A stretch of 24,601 nucleotides of DNA, from positions 1 to 24,601 of the forward strand of contig JAEYYY010000544.1 in the NCBI GenBank assembly GCA_023430775.1, in the 5' to 3' direction. The stretch comes from Pseudomonadota bacterium. GTDB taxonomy: Bacteria; Myxococcota_A; Polyangia; Haliangiales; Haliangiaceae. Each line of letters begins with the position of its first letter. Within the stretch, counting starts at the first letter, position 1. The translations under genes and the position numbers were made by a program. This document shows positions 1 through 7,624 of the stretch, in pieces. The notes beneath the pieces are model-generated. The model was not told where the DNA came from. It did no database searches and was given only the letters and a program-made list of their open reading frames with translations.

Positions 1-797
1 TCGTCGGGGTTGTTCTTGTCGGGGCAGGGCGGCCAGTCCTTCGGCTTGCACGACTTGATGCGCTCGTCGGGCTGACCGCGCGGACACGGCATCGTCGCCC
101 AGCACGCGGGCTCGTCGACGGTGGGCGGCGTCGGGCACTTGCCCTTGCACGCCGGCCAGCCCGGTGGTGCGCCCGCGGCGGGACACACCATCTTGCACGC
201 CGGGATCTTGGGATCGAACGTGAACTCGTCGCAGCCCTGCTCGATCGCGGGAACGTCGGCGAGCTTTGGCGGATCGTTGATCGCGACCTTGAGCGGATCG
301 AACGCGAGCGTGCCGGCCTGCTCCTCGAAGTTGGCGGCGAGCTTGTACTGGCCTGCATCGCCGCGGCCGACCGCGTAGACGCGAATGAAGTACTTGCCCT
401 TCGCGCCGGAGATGTTGGCGATCTTCTGGCGACCTGCGCTGCGCGCGCGCTTGCGGTTCGTGCGCTTGCTGCCGGCGACCTGGACGTTCCACTCGTCGAA
501 CACGTCGAACGCGAGCTGGAGTCCGGGGCGCGGCGTCTTCCACGTCAGCTTGAGCTCGAGCTTGCCCTTCTTGCCTTCGGGCAACTCGAGGACCTTCCAG
601 TCGACGCGGTCGCCGCCTGGATAGGTGACGATGCCGGTGGCTTTCGCCTCGCCGTTCTCCATGGTCATCGTCTTCGCACCCTTGACCCTGCCGTCCTCCG
701 TTGTCGCCTTGTCCTGCGGCACGTTGTGCGCGCACGCGATCAACGAAATCACGCAGGCGAGAAGGGCCATGCCCCTCACCGATTTCCCGAGCATCAT
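1..797 (-). CDS. Lipoprotein with PPC-like domain and Cys/Pro-rich tail, 3' end outside window
   Basis: An open minus-strand frame runs from an ATG-ATG at 797 to the window edge without a stop (about 265 residues seen). The N-terminus is a lipoprotein signal with lipobox L-I-A-C (Cys22). Residues around 60-160 form a beta-rich region ending in GKYFIRVYAVGRGDAGQYKL followed by AANF, which resembles a bacterial pre-peptidase C-terminal (PPC)-like domain and closely matches the equivalent part of the upstream gene at 840-1709. After residue about 190 the chain becomes rich in Cys and Pro (repeated PxC and CPxxxxP patterns), looking like a disulfide-bonded extracellular tail. It lies 42 bases downstream of the other lipoprotein on the same strand, so the two are probably one transcript. 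No Shine-Dalgarno sequence is visible before 797. Function unknown; an envelope or surface role is inferred from the signal only. Confidence 0.8.
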   Translation of the reverse strand, partial: MMLGKSVRGMALLACVISLIACAHNVPQDKATTEDGRVKGAKTMTMENGEAKATGIVTYPGGDRVDWKVLELPEGKKGKLELKLTWKTPRPGLQLAFDVFDEWNVQVAGSKRTNRKRARSAGRQKIANISGAKGKYFIRVYAVGRGDAGQYKLAANFEEQAGTLAFDPLKVAINDPPKLADVPAIEQGCDEFTFDPKIPACKMVCPAAGAPPGWPACKGKCPTPPTVDEPACWATMPCPRGQPDERIKSCKPKDWPPCPDKNNPD

Positions 798-839
798 TGA
801 AGTGTTACCGAGAACGCCGAGCGATTCAAGCGGTTGGCT

Positions 840-1709
840 TCAAGGAAGCAGCACGACGGTGGTCCCGGCGCTCTTGATCTGGTCGGGGGTGGCGCTGATC
901 TGCGCCGCACAGGTGTTCTCGTTGCACTCGATCGGGAACACGCCGTTGATGCCGTTGAGCTTGGCCTTCATGCCGCTGGCGGCGCCGGTGAGGGTGCCGC
1001 GGCCGAGGACGATCCGGGTGCCGTTGCCGACCACGCTGACGCCGACGATGCGGGCGTTGAGGACGGTGACCGGGGGCGCATTCGGCTTGGGCGGCGTGGC
1101 CTTGGGTGGCCGCGTGCGGGTGACCACGGTGGTCGGCGGGCGGTACGACTTGGGCGTGTCGTCCTGGAGCGGGACCATCGGCAGCGCGTCGATGAACGCG
1201 ACCTGAGCCGGGAAATCGCTCGGCTTGTCGGCCGACTTGGTGCTCTTGAAGTTTGCCTTGAGGTTGTAGTCGCCGCTGTCGAGCCGGCCCTGCAGGTAGA
1301 GGTGGACGAAGTACTTGCCCGGCTCGAGATCGAACAGCGTCTTGTTCTTGGTCAGCTCGCCGGCGTCTTCCTCTTCCTTGTCGGACTTGCCGATCACGCG
1401 GTAGCCGGGATCGAGCACCTCGAGGGCCATGTCGAAGTCCTCGTTGGTCTCGTCGCCGGGCGGCGTGATCTCGACGCGGATCGTCAGCTCGCCGTGGCTC
1501 GGCAGCTGGACGTAGTACCAGCGCGCGCGGTGGTGCGACGCGTAGTCGAGGGTGCCGTCGGCCTTGCCCTCGCCCTTGTCATCGAGCTTGATCTGCTTGG
1601 CACCTTTCCACGGCTTGGACTTCTCGTTCTTGTAGCCGGAGTGCAATGGCACCTTGTTGCCGCCGCATGCGACGACGAGCAGGCACACTGCTGGGACGAT
1701 CCACCGCAT
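840..1709 (-). CDS. Lipoprotein with PPC-like domain, paralogue of the neighbouring gene
   Basis: 289 residues. ATG at 1709 is chosen because it places a compact lipoprotein signal at the N-terminus (lipobox V-V-A-C, Cys15); extending to 1781 would bury it. After the signal comes a charged linker and a PPC-like beta domain ending GKYFVHLYLQGRLDSGDYNL-KANF, alignable with the gene at 1-797. A Pro/Lys/Thr-rich linker (about residues 190-215) leads to a separate C-terminal domain of about 70 residues with VVGNGTRIVLGRG and a CNENTC pair that could form a disulfide. I do not recognise this last domain. The gene is divergent from the cytochrome gene at 1766 with only 56 bases between starts. Probably exported and lipid-anchored; substrate or partner unknown. 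Confidence 0.85.
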   Translation of the reverse strand: MRWIVPAVCLLVVACGGNKVPLHSGYKNEKSKPWKGAKQIKLDDKGEGKADGTLDYASHHRARWYYVQLPSHGELTIRVEITPPGDETNEDFDMALEVLDPGYRVIGKSDKEEEDAGELTKNKTLFDLEPGKYFVHLYLQGRLDSGDYNLKANFKSTKSADKPSDFPAQVAFIDALPMVPLQDDTPKSYRPPTTVVTRTRPPKATPPKPNAPPVTVLNARIVGVSVVGNGTRIVLGRGTLTGAASGMKAKLNGINGVFPIECNENTCAAQISATPDQIKSAGTTVVLLP

Positions 1710-1765
1710 GCGCTGAACACTAGCACGGGGTTGCCAGCGCTTCCCGTCGATGGCATCTGACGGAT

Positions 1766-2107
1766 GTGAAGGCCGCGGCACCGGTTTTTTGCCTGCTCGT
1801 GATGGCGTGCGGAAGCCCGGTGCCGGCGGACTCGAAGGACGGACCGGTGATCTTCGCCTCGTACTGCGCGAGCTGTCACGGCCCCGACGGCCGGCCCTCG
1901 CAGGCCAACGTCGCGCGACTCGGCGTCAAGGATCTGACCTCGCCGGCCATTCGCAAGAACATGACGGCGGCGACCGTCGAGTCGCAGGTTCGCAACGGAT
2001 CGCAGAACAAGCTGATGCCGAGCTTCCTCGGTGTGATACCCGATACCCAGATGCAGGCCGTGGCCGAGTGGGTCGCTAACCCGGCGTTCGTGACACCGCC
2101 GCCGTGA
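1766..2107 (+). CDS. Small class I cytochrome c lipoprotein
   Basis: 113 residues from a GTG start at 1766 (the nearby ATG at 1764 runs straight into TGA). The N-terminus is a lipoprotein signal with lipobox V-M-A-C (Cys15). The haem c attachment motif CASCH lies at residues 34-38 (Cys34, Cys37, axial His38), and Met84 in KLMPSFLG is the likely sixth ligand, as in monohaem class I cytochromes of about 80-100 residues. It should be a membrane-anchored periplasmic electron carrier; its donor and acceptor cannot be told from this window, as no oxidase or reductase gene lies beside it. The 3' end overlaps the convergent queG gene by 32 bases. No good ribosome-binding site is visible. Confidence 0.88.
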   Translation: MKAAAPVFCLLVMACGSPVPADSKDGPVIFASYCASCHGPDGRPSQANVARLGVKDLTSPAIRKNMTAATVESQVRNGSQNKLMPSFLGVIPDTQMQAVAEWVANPAFVTPPP

Positions 2108-3212
2108 TCTCCGCGCGGACCGCGGGATCTGCTTCGCCCTCGAGCGCCGCGACCAGCAGCGCGCGGGCGGCGCTCGTCGCCAGCTGACCGAGCGCCCACG
2201 CGGCGTGCGTGCGGACGATCGCGAACCGGCTCGCGAGCAGCTCGCCGAGCGCAGGGACGGCTCCGGCATCGCCCGTGTTGCCGAGCGCGATGGCGACGTT
2301 GCGCTGCAGGACCTCGCGCGGCACGCGCCGGAGCGCGGTGCGCCGAACGAGCTGCCGCATCTGGTTGGTACCGAGCCGAGCGAGCGCGATCAGATCGGGT
2401 GTCGCGTGCTCGAGCGAGCGCGCGGTCAGCTGCGGATCGGGAGGCTCGCCGGCGCCGGCGTTGAACGGGCACACCTCCTGGCAGACGTCGCAGCCGAACA
2501 CCCAGGTGCCGATCAGCGGCCGCAGCTCGATCGGGATCACGCCGTGGTGCTCGATCGTCAGGTACGAGATGCAGCGCCGCGCATCGAGCGCGTAGGCAGC
2601 GGTGAACGCCTGCGTCGGGCAGGCATCGAGGCAGGCGCGGCACGACCCGCAGCGCGGTTTCGGCGGCTCCTCGGGTGCGGTGATCGCGAGCTCGCGATCG
2701 ACGAGCAGCTCACCCAGCAGCACGTAGCTGCCCAGACCCGGCGCGATCAGCATCGTGTTCTTGGCGATGAAGCCGAGGCCGCCGCGCTCCGCCCATTCGC
2801 GCTCGAGCACCGGCGCCGAATCGACGCACGGCCGCGAGGCGATCGGCGCATCGATCTCCGCGGCCAGCCGATCCGTCAAGCGCACGAGCTTGTCGCGCAT
2901 CACCAGGTGATAGTCGTCGCCGCGGGCGTAGCGCGCGATCTTGCCGCGCAGTCGATCGGCGGGGACGACGTCGGCTCTGCCGTAGGCGAGTGCGACGACG
3001 ATCAGCGACTTCGCACCGTCGAGGATCGCCCGCAGATCGGCGCGCTGTGCGCGGTGCTCCGGCGCCGCGAGGTAGTGCATGTCGCCCGCGTTGCCGCCGG
3101 CGAGCCAGCTCTCGTAGAGGTGATGGCGGCGCGGCGCTTCGATCGGGACCACCGCGCAGCGCGCGAAGCCGAGCTCGCGCGCGATCGCGATCAGATCAAC
3201 GGGAGCCTTCAC
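2076..3212 (-). CDS. queG: Epoxyqueuosine reductase
   Basis: 378 residues from a GTG at 3212, which overlaps the upstream aminomutase gene by 17 bases and matches the usual N-terminus of the family. QueG performs the last step of queuosine synthesis, reducing epoxyqueuosine in tRNA with cobalamin and two [4Fe-4S] clusters. Seen here: the catalytic Asp131 in CVDSAPVLEREWA; ferredoxin-type cysteines Cys188, 191, 194, 198 (CGSCRACLDACP); Cys214; and Cys241, 244, 248 (CDVCQEVCP). The C-terminal part (from about residue 290) carries HEAT-like helical repeats such as NVAIALGNTGDAGAVPAL, as in longer QueG proteins. It is last in the nth-Nudix-kamA-queG operon. Its end (TAG at 2076) lies inside the convergent cytochrome gene. 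Activity would need imported or made cobalamin. Confidence 0.96.
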   Translation of the reverse strand: MKAPVDLIAIARELGFARCAVVPIEAPRRHHLYESWLAGGNAGDMHYLAAPEHRAQRADLRAILDGAKSLIVVALAYGRADVVPADRLRGKIARYARGDDYHLVMRDKLVRLTDRLAAEIDAPIASRPCVDSAPVLEREWAERGGLGFIAKNTMLIAPGLGSYVLLGELLVDRELAITAPEEPPKPRCGSCRACLDACPTQAFTAAYALDARRCISYLTIEHHGVIPIELRPLIGTWVFGCDVCQEVCPFNAGAGEPPDPQLTARSLEHATPDLIALARLGTNQMRQLVRRTALRRVPREVLQRNVAIALGNTGDAGAVPALGELLASRFAIVRTHAAWALGQLATSAARALLVAALEGEADPAVRAEITAAVSRTPG

Positions 3213-4503
3213 GGTCGTCGTCCGGCTCGACGTCCGCGAACTGGATGGCGTCGTACGGCACGGTGCAATCGCGCTCGCGTGGCTGCGGGTAGCGGATCTT
3301 GTCGCCGCGATAGGTGCGGACCTCGACGAGCTCGTGATCGAGGTGCTCGATGTAGCTCGGCACGATCGGCACCTTGCCACCGCCGCCCGGCGCGTCGAGG
3401 ACCAGCATCGGCACCGCCATGCCGTTCATCCAGCCGCGCAGCGATTCGTAGAGCTCCATCGCGGACTCGACCGGCGTCCGCAGGTGATCGGTGCCGAGCA
3501 CGGTGTCGCCCTGGAACAGGTAGTACGGCTTGACGCGCGCCCGCAGCAACGCCCGCATCAGCGCGCGCAGCGAGCGCGTCGACGAGTTGATCCCGCGCAG
3601 CAGCACGGTCTGGTTGCCGACGGGGATGCCGCCGTCGACCAGCTTCTCGCAGCCGCGGATCGCCTCCGGTGTCAGCTCGCGCACGTGGTTGAAGTGGGTG
3701 TTGATGAACAGCGGGTGCGCGCTGCGCAGCGCCTCGATCAGCTCGTCGTCGATGCGCATCGGACAGACCACCGGGAGCCGGGTGCCGATCCGGATCGTCT
3801 CGACATGCGGGATGGCGCGCAGCCGGCCGAGCAGGTAGCGCAGCCGTCTGGTCGACAGCAGCAAGGGATCGCCGCCCGACAGCAGGACGTCGCGCACGCG
3901 CCGGGTCTTCGCGATGTACGCGAGGCCGGCCTCGAGATCGGCCGTGCTCGGCGGCTCGTCGCCACCGACGAGGCGGCGCCGGTTGCAATGCCGGCAGTAG
4001 ATGCCGCAGCGATCGACGACCAGGAACAGCACGCGGTCGGGATACTTGTGAACGATCGAGGGTGCCGGGTTGTGCGAATCCTCGCCGAGCGGATCGCGCA
4101 GCTCCTCGTCGCGGATCAGCGCCTCGATCGCGTTCGGGATCGCCTGCATGCGGATCGGACAGCTCGCGTGCTGCGGATCCATCAGGCTCGCGTAGTACGG
4201 CGTGATGCCGACGCGGAACAGCCCGTCGGACGCCGCGAACCCGGCGCGCTCGGCATCGCTGAGCGGGAACAGCGCGTCGACGTCGTCGGCGTCGGTCAGC
4301 ATGTGAGCGAGCTGCCAGCGCCAGTCGAACCACTTCGCGTCGGGCACGTCACCGCGCGCGATCGAGGTTCGCTCGCGCGGGGGAGGCGCGGCGTGCTCGG
4401 CGATCACGGGCAAGTGAACCACGGGCCCGTGTGTAGCACGCCGAACGATCTCAGCGACGCTGGAACCAGGCGGCGTGGGCTCGCCGCGCGCGCGCGAGGA
4501 CAT
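3196..4503 (-). CDS. kamA: Lysine 2,3-aminomutase (radical SAM, PLP)
   Basis: 435 residues. Radical-SAM cysteines are Cys166, Cys170 and Cys173 (CGIYCRHC), and the PLP lysine is Lys377 in the DAPGGGGK motif. The two acidic residues that hold the substrate side-chain amine in the clostridial enzyme appear as Asp333 (QGDTVLGTDHLRTP) and Asp370 (D of DAPGGGGK); glutamate 2,3-aminomutases lack this pair, so lysine to beta-lysine conversion is favoured. No beta-lysine acetyltransferase (AblB) is in the window, so use of the product is open; an EpmB-like role on EF-P is less likely given the length. The ATG at 4503 has GAGGG eight bases upstream but overlaps the Nudix gene by 53 bases; a GTG at 4422 (408 residues), nearer the usual family N-terminus, is a real alternative. 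Confidence 0.9.
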   Translation of the reverse strand: MSSRARGEPTPPGSSVAEIVRRATHGPVVHLPVIAEHAAPPPRERTSIARGDVPDAKWFDWRWQLAHMLTDADDVDALFPLSDAERAGFAASDGLFRVGITPYYASLMDPQHASCPIRMQAIPNAIEALIRDEELRDPLGEDSHNPAPSIVHKYPDRVLFLVVDRCGIYCRHCNRRRLVGGDEPPSTADLEAGLAYIAKTRRVRDVLLSGGDPLLLSTRRLRYLLGRLRAIPHVETIRIGTRLPVVCPMRIDDELIEALRSAHPLFINTHFNHVRELTPEAIRGCEKLVDGGIPVGNQTVLLRGINSSTRSLRALMRALLRARVKPYYLFQGDTVLGTDHLRTPVESAMELYESLRGWMNGMAVPMLVLDAPGGGGKVPIVPSYIEHLDHELVEVRTYRGDKIRYPQPRERDCTVPYDAIQFADVEPDDDREGSR

Positions 4504-4870
4504 CCTGCAGGCCCTCGGTCAGCGCCAGCTGCTGGAGCTCGCCCTCGTCGACCCAGCTGACCGCGCGGGCATCGCTTCCCGCGGCGAGCTCGCCGCCGAT
4601 CGCGCGCGCGACGTAATCGAGGATCACGAAGTGATAGTCGTCGCCCATTCGCTCGACGACACACGCCAGCGCACCGACCTCGACGATCAGCCCGGTCTCC
4701 TCGCGAACCTCGCGGGCGACACCCTGCGCGAGCGTCTCGGCTGCCTCGAGCCGGCCGCCGGGCACGGTCCACAAGCCTTCTCCGGGAGGCTTGCCGCGCT
4801 CGACGAGCAGCACGCGCCCCTGCGGGTCGTAGACGATCGCTCCCACGGCAACGACCGGCTGGATGCTCAT
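4451..4870 (-). CDS. Nudix hydrolase
   Basis: 139 residues. The complete Nudix box GX5EX7REUXEEXGU is present at residues 39-61 (G39, E45, R53-E54, E57-E58, G60), giving the metal-binding helix that hydrolyses nucleoside diphosphates linked to another group. Residues 22-36 (VERGKPPGEGLWTVP) fit the ADP-ribose pyrophosphatase/MutT-like general type, but the exact substrate cannot be assigned. Its ATG overlaps the stop of nth in an ATGA (4867-4870), implying translational coupling. Sitting next to a DNA glycosylase, a nucleotide-pool cleaning role is attractive but is inference from position only. Confidence 0.92.
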   Translation of the reverse strand: MSIQPVVAVGAIVYDPQGRVLLVERGKPPGEGLWTVPGGRLEAAETLAQGVAREVREETGLIVEVGALACVVERMGDDYHFVILDYVARAIGGELAAGSDARAVSWVDEGELQQLALTEGLQDVLARARRAHAAWFQRR

Positions 4871-5733
4871 GCAGGCACTCGCGGCGCGGATTTCGATCGC
4901 TTCACGATCTTCACCTTACGCTTCGCCGCGGGCTTCGTCTTCGGCTTCTTCTCGGCGGCCGGTTTTCGTGGCGTCGGCGCCGGCCTGGCGGGCATGACGT
5001 CGGCGAACGCACTCGGACACAGCGGTGCGAGTGGGCATTGGTCGCAGAGCGGGTTCTTCGCGAGGCAGATGTAGCGGCCGTGGTGGATCATGCGATTGCC
5101 CCACGCGATCCACTGATCCTGCGGCACCAGCGCCTTGAGCTCGTTCTCGATCTTCACGGGATCGTGCTGGACCGTGAGGCCGAGCCGTGGTGCCACACGC
5201 GAGATGTGCGTGTCGACCACGATGCCCGACGCGATGTTCATCGCATTGCCGAGCACGACGTTCGCGGTCTTGCGGCCGACTCCGGGCAGCGCCGAGAGCG
5301 CCTCGATGGTGTTCGGGATCTCGCCGCCGTGCTGGTCTGCGATCACCTTCATCATCGCGATCAGGCTCGCCGCCTTGTTGCGAAAGAACCCGCTGCGAAA
5401 GATCAGCTGCTCGAGCTCGGTCTGGTTCGCCCGAGCGAGCGCGGTGGGGTCGGGATACTTCTCGAACACCGCCGGCGTGATGGTGTTGATGTTCTTGTCG
5501 GTGTTCTGGGCGGCGAGCACGGTGGCCACCAGGAGCTGGTAGGCATTCGTGTGGTCGAGCTCGACGCGGACATCGGGCCAGCGCTCGGCGAGCAGCTGCG
5601 ACAGCGCCGAGGTGTGCTCGACTGTGGCGTGGGTCGCTTTTTTCAGCAGTTGTTTGGGCTTGGGCTTCGCAGATCCCTGGCGCGGTTTTCGAGCCGGTGT
5701 GCTATTTCGAGGGCGACTGCCGATGCGACCCAT
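4867..5733 (-). CDS. nth: Endonuclease III (DNA glycosylase/AP lyase) with basic tails
   Basis: 288 residues from ATG 5733. Endonuclease III removes oxidised pyrimidines and cleaves the abasic site. The helix-hairpin-helix motif LPGVGRKTANVVL carries the Schiff-base Lys155, and the catalytic Asp174 is in VVDTHISRV. The C-terminal [4Fe-4S] loop is exact: Cys223-X6-Cys230-X2-Cys233-X5-Cys239. Compared with the roughly 210-residue E. coli enzyme it has an extra basic N-terminus of about 35 residues and a Lys/Pro/Ala-rich C-terminus of about 45 residues, likely disordered and DNA-binding. It is first in the four-gene minus operon. ATG 5754 in the same frame is a possible longer start. The start lies head to head with, and overlaps, the plus-strand lipoprotein start at 5723, so the promoter must lie inside that gene's 5' part. 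Confidence 0.95.
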   Translation of the reverse strand: MGRIGSRPRNSTPARKPRQGSAKPKPKQLLKKATHATVEHTSALSQLLAERWPDVRVELDHTNAYQLLVATVLAAQNTDKNINTITPAVFEKYPDPTALARANQTELEQLIFRSGFFRNKAASLIAMMKVIADQHGGEIPNTIEALSALPGVGRKTANVVLGNAMNIASGIVVDTHISRVAPRLGLTVQHDPVKIENELKALVPQDQWIAWGNRMIHHGRYICLAKNPLCDQCPLAPLCPSAFADVMPARPAPTPRKPAAEKKPKTKPAAKRKVKIVKRSKSAPRVPA

Positions 5734-6664
5734 GACGAGCACGCACCCTATCATCCTGCTCGTCGCGATCCTCGCGAGCGGGTGCGGGAACAAGAAGGAC
5801 GTCGAGAAGGCGAAGAAGTCGCTCTACGACACCGACTTCGCCGTGGTCTACAGCGCCGCGCTCGAGGCCACGCGCGAGCTGTATCCGAACCTCGATGACA
5901 ACCCGGGATCCGGTGCGGTGCGAACCGCGTGGCACCAGGTCACCTACGCGAACAACACCGACGAGGTCACCCAGGGCAAGACACTCGCCACCGGCGGCCA
6001 GCCGATGGCGACCACGGCGGGGCAGGGTGCGGCGGGCATGCCCACGCGACTCGCGTACAAGCGATACTTCATCCGCTTCGACGTCACCGTCGCCGGCGGC
6101 AGACCGTGGCGCGTCAAGGTGGCCGGTCACGCCTCCGAGTGGGAGCCCGGCGCGGCCCTGCCGGTCGAGCTGCACGGTCCCGCGAAGCCGCACTGGCTCG
6201 AGGGACGCACCGATGCACTGACGCTCGCGATCTACAAGCGCATCAAGGGATTCGCGGTGCCGATGAAGGAGCTGCCGCCGGAGGTCAAGCCGGAGGACAA
6301 CCTGCCGAAGACCGATCCGAAGGCGTTCGCCAACGTGCCCGCCGATGCGGCGAAGCGGCTCGCGCAGCTCAAGGATTCGGTGTCGCATCGCGACTACGCG
6401 CTGCTGCGCGCGCAGGTGTTCGACGACGTCACGTGGAGTCTCGGTGGCTCGCCCGGCGCCGATACCGCGCTCGCGATGTGGCAGGCGGATCCCGAAGCGC
6501 TCGACTGGATGGCGAAGACGATCGTCGCCGGGTGTGCCAGCGCCGGCGACAAGAAGGTGACGTGCCCGGGGCCCGACAAGCAGCTGGTGCCCGGCATGTG
6601 GCAGCTGACGCTCGAGCTACGCGGCACCGAGTGGAAGGTCGCGTCGTTCGTCAAGACGGAGTGA
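5723..6664 (+). CDS. Lipoprotein of unknown function
   Basis: 313 residues. ATG 5723 is preferred over ATG 5732 because GAGGG (5709-5713) lies nine bases before it. The N-terminus is a lipoprotein signal with lipobox L-A-S-G-C (Cys21). The mature part starts with a charged helix, then a mixed alpha/beta region with a YKRYFIRFDVTVAGGRPWRV stretch of alternating hydrophobics, an HWLEGRTDALTLAIYKRI helix, a Pro-rich linker (about residues 187-205), and a C-terminal part with two cysteines and a final WKVASFVKTE strand. I do not recognise the family. Its start overlaps that of nth on the other strand by 11 bases. The next plus-strand gene begins 51 bases downstream and may be cotranscribed. Confidence 0.85.
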   Translation: MRPMTSTHPIILLVAILASGCGNKKDVEKAKKSLYDTDFAVVYSAALEATRELYPNLDDNPGSGAVRTAWHQVTYANNTDEVTQGKTLATGGQPMATTAGQGAAGMPTRLAYKRYFIRFDVTVAGGRPWRVKVAGHASEWEPGAALPVELHGPAKPHWLEGRTDALTLAIYKRIKGFAVPMKELPPEVKPEDNLPKTDPKAFANVPADAAKRLAQLKDSVSHRDYALLRAQVFDDVTWSLGGSPGADTALAMWQADPEALDWMAKTIVAGCASAGDKKVTCPGPDKQLVPGMWQLTLELRGTEWKVASFVKTE

Positions 6665-6715
6665 GCCAGCTCGTCGCGCTTGCCGTCCTGGAAGACTCTG
6701 ACATTTTGACGCGTT

Positions 6716-7624
6716 GTGGCTCCCGTGCACGACGTCGACTCGCTGGCCCGGCCTCTCGGTAGCGGCGGCGAGGGTGTGCCCGTCGAGCCACCGCCGGCAC
6801 GGCTGCCTCGCGAGCGCGCGGGCAACGGCCGGTGGGCCGCGCTCGCCGGCTTCGCGATCGTCGGTTCGACCGGCATCCTGCTGACGACCTCGCTGCCCGA
6901 GGTCCACGGCTCTGCCGAGCATGCGTGGCGGGATCGCGACCACGCCGACGAGCTCGAGGTGCCGATCACCGATGGGCCGCCGGCGAGCGCCGCGATCTAC
7001 GCGATCAAGATTCATGGTCTGCCATCGCTCGGTCGCAGCGATGCCAAGGTCACGCTGGTCGCGGTCACCGACTACGAGTGCGCGAACTGTGACGTCACGC
7101 GCTCGATCGTGATGGGGCTGCGCGGCTCGTACGGCGACGATCTGCGGATCGTGTGGAAGCCGTACACGCGCTCGCCGCGGAGTCTCCCGGCGGCGGCCGG
7201 TGCGTGTGCTGCCGCGCTGCAGGGCGAGATCGAGCGCTACGACGCGGCGATCTGGCGAGCCGGCCCGGAGCGACTACCGAACGCGGGCAACCCGGAGTGT
7301 CTCTCCGAGCTGGCCGGCTGCGGCGAGGTCGCGAGGACCGCGCGCGACGCCGGGCTCGACGGCGGGCGCTTCGCGATGGCGATGAAGCGGTGCGCCGCGG
7401 TGGTCACCGCGAGCCAGCACGAGCTCCAGGCGCTGCAGGTCGGTGGCCAGACGTTCTTCGTCAACGGCCGGATGGTGGATCCGTGGGGCATCGAGAGCGC
7501 GGGCACGTTCCATAACCTGATCGACGTCGAGCTGACCAAGGCGCGGCGCCGGATCGCGAGTGGCACCACGCAGGCGCGCTACTACCAGCAGTGGGTGCTC
7601 GATATCGGCCAGAGCGAACGCTAG
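6716..7624 (+). CDS. Membrane-anchored DsbA-like thioredoxin-fold protein
   Basis: 302 residues from GTG 6716 (GTG 6725 is an alternative). Residues 1-38 are polar and Pro-rich, residues about 39-61 form one membrane segment, and the rest should be periplasmic. The thioredoxin-fold part starts near residue 105 with KVTLVAVTDYECANCDVTRS; Cys122-Ala-Asn-Cys125 is the redox pair, in the place it holds in DsbA/Thioredoxin_4 proteins. The later strand GGQTFFVNG aligns with the family's GTPTFFVNG, so the normally conserved cis-proline is Gln245 here. Further cysteines (164, 195, 202, 226) could make structural disulfides. The stop codon TAG shares a CTAG with the stop of the convergent gene at 7621. 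It may oxidise, reduce or isomerise exported thiols; which cannot be said. Confidence 0.85.
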   Translation: MAPVHDVDSLARPLGSGGEGVPVEPPPARLPRERAGNGRWAALAGFAIVGSTGILLTTSLPEVHGSAEHAWRDRDHADELEVPITDGPPASAAIYAIKIHGLPSLGRSDAKVTLVAVTDYECANCDVTRSIVMGLRGSYGDDLRIVWKPYTRSPRSLPAAAGACAAALQGEIERYDAAIWRAGPERLPNAGNPECLSELAGCGEVARTARDAGLDGGRFAMAMKRCAAVVTASQHELQALQVGGQTFFVNGRMVDPWGIESAGTFHNLIDVELTKARRRIASGTTQARYYQQWVLDIGQSER

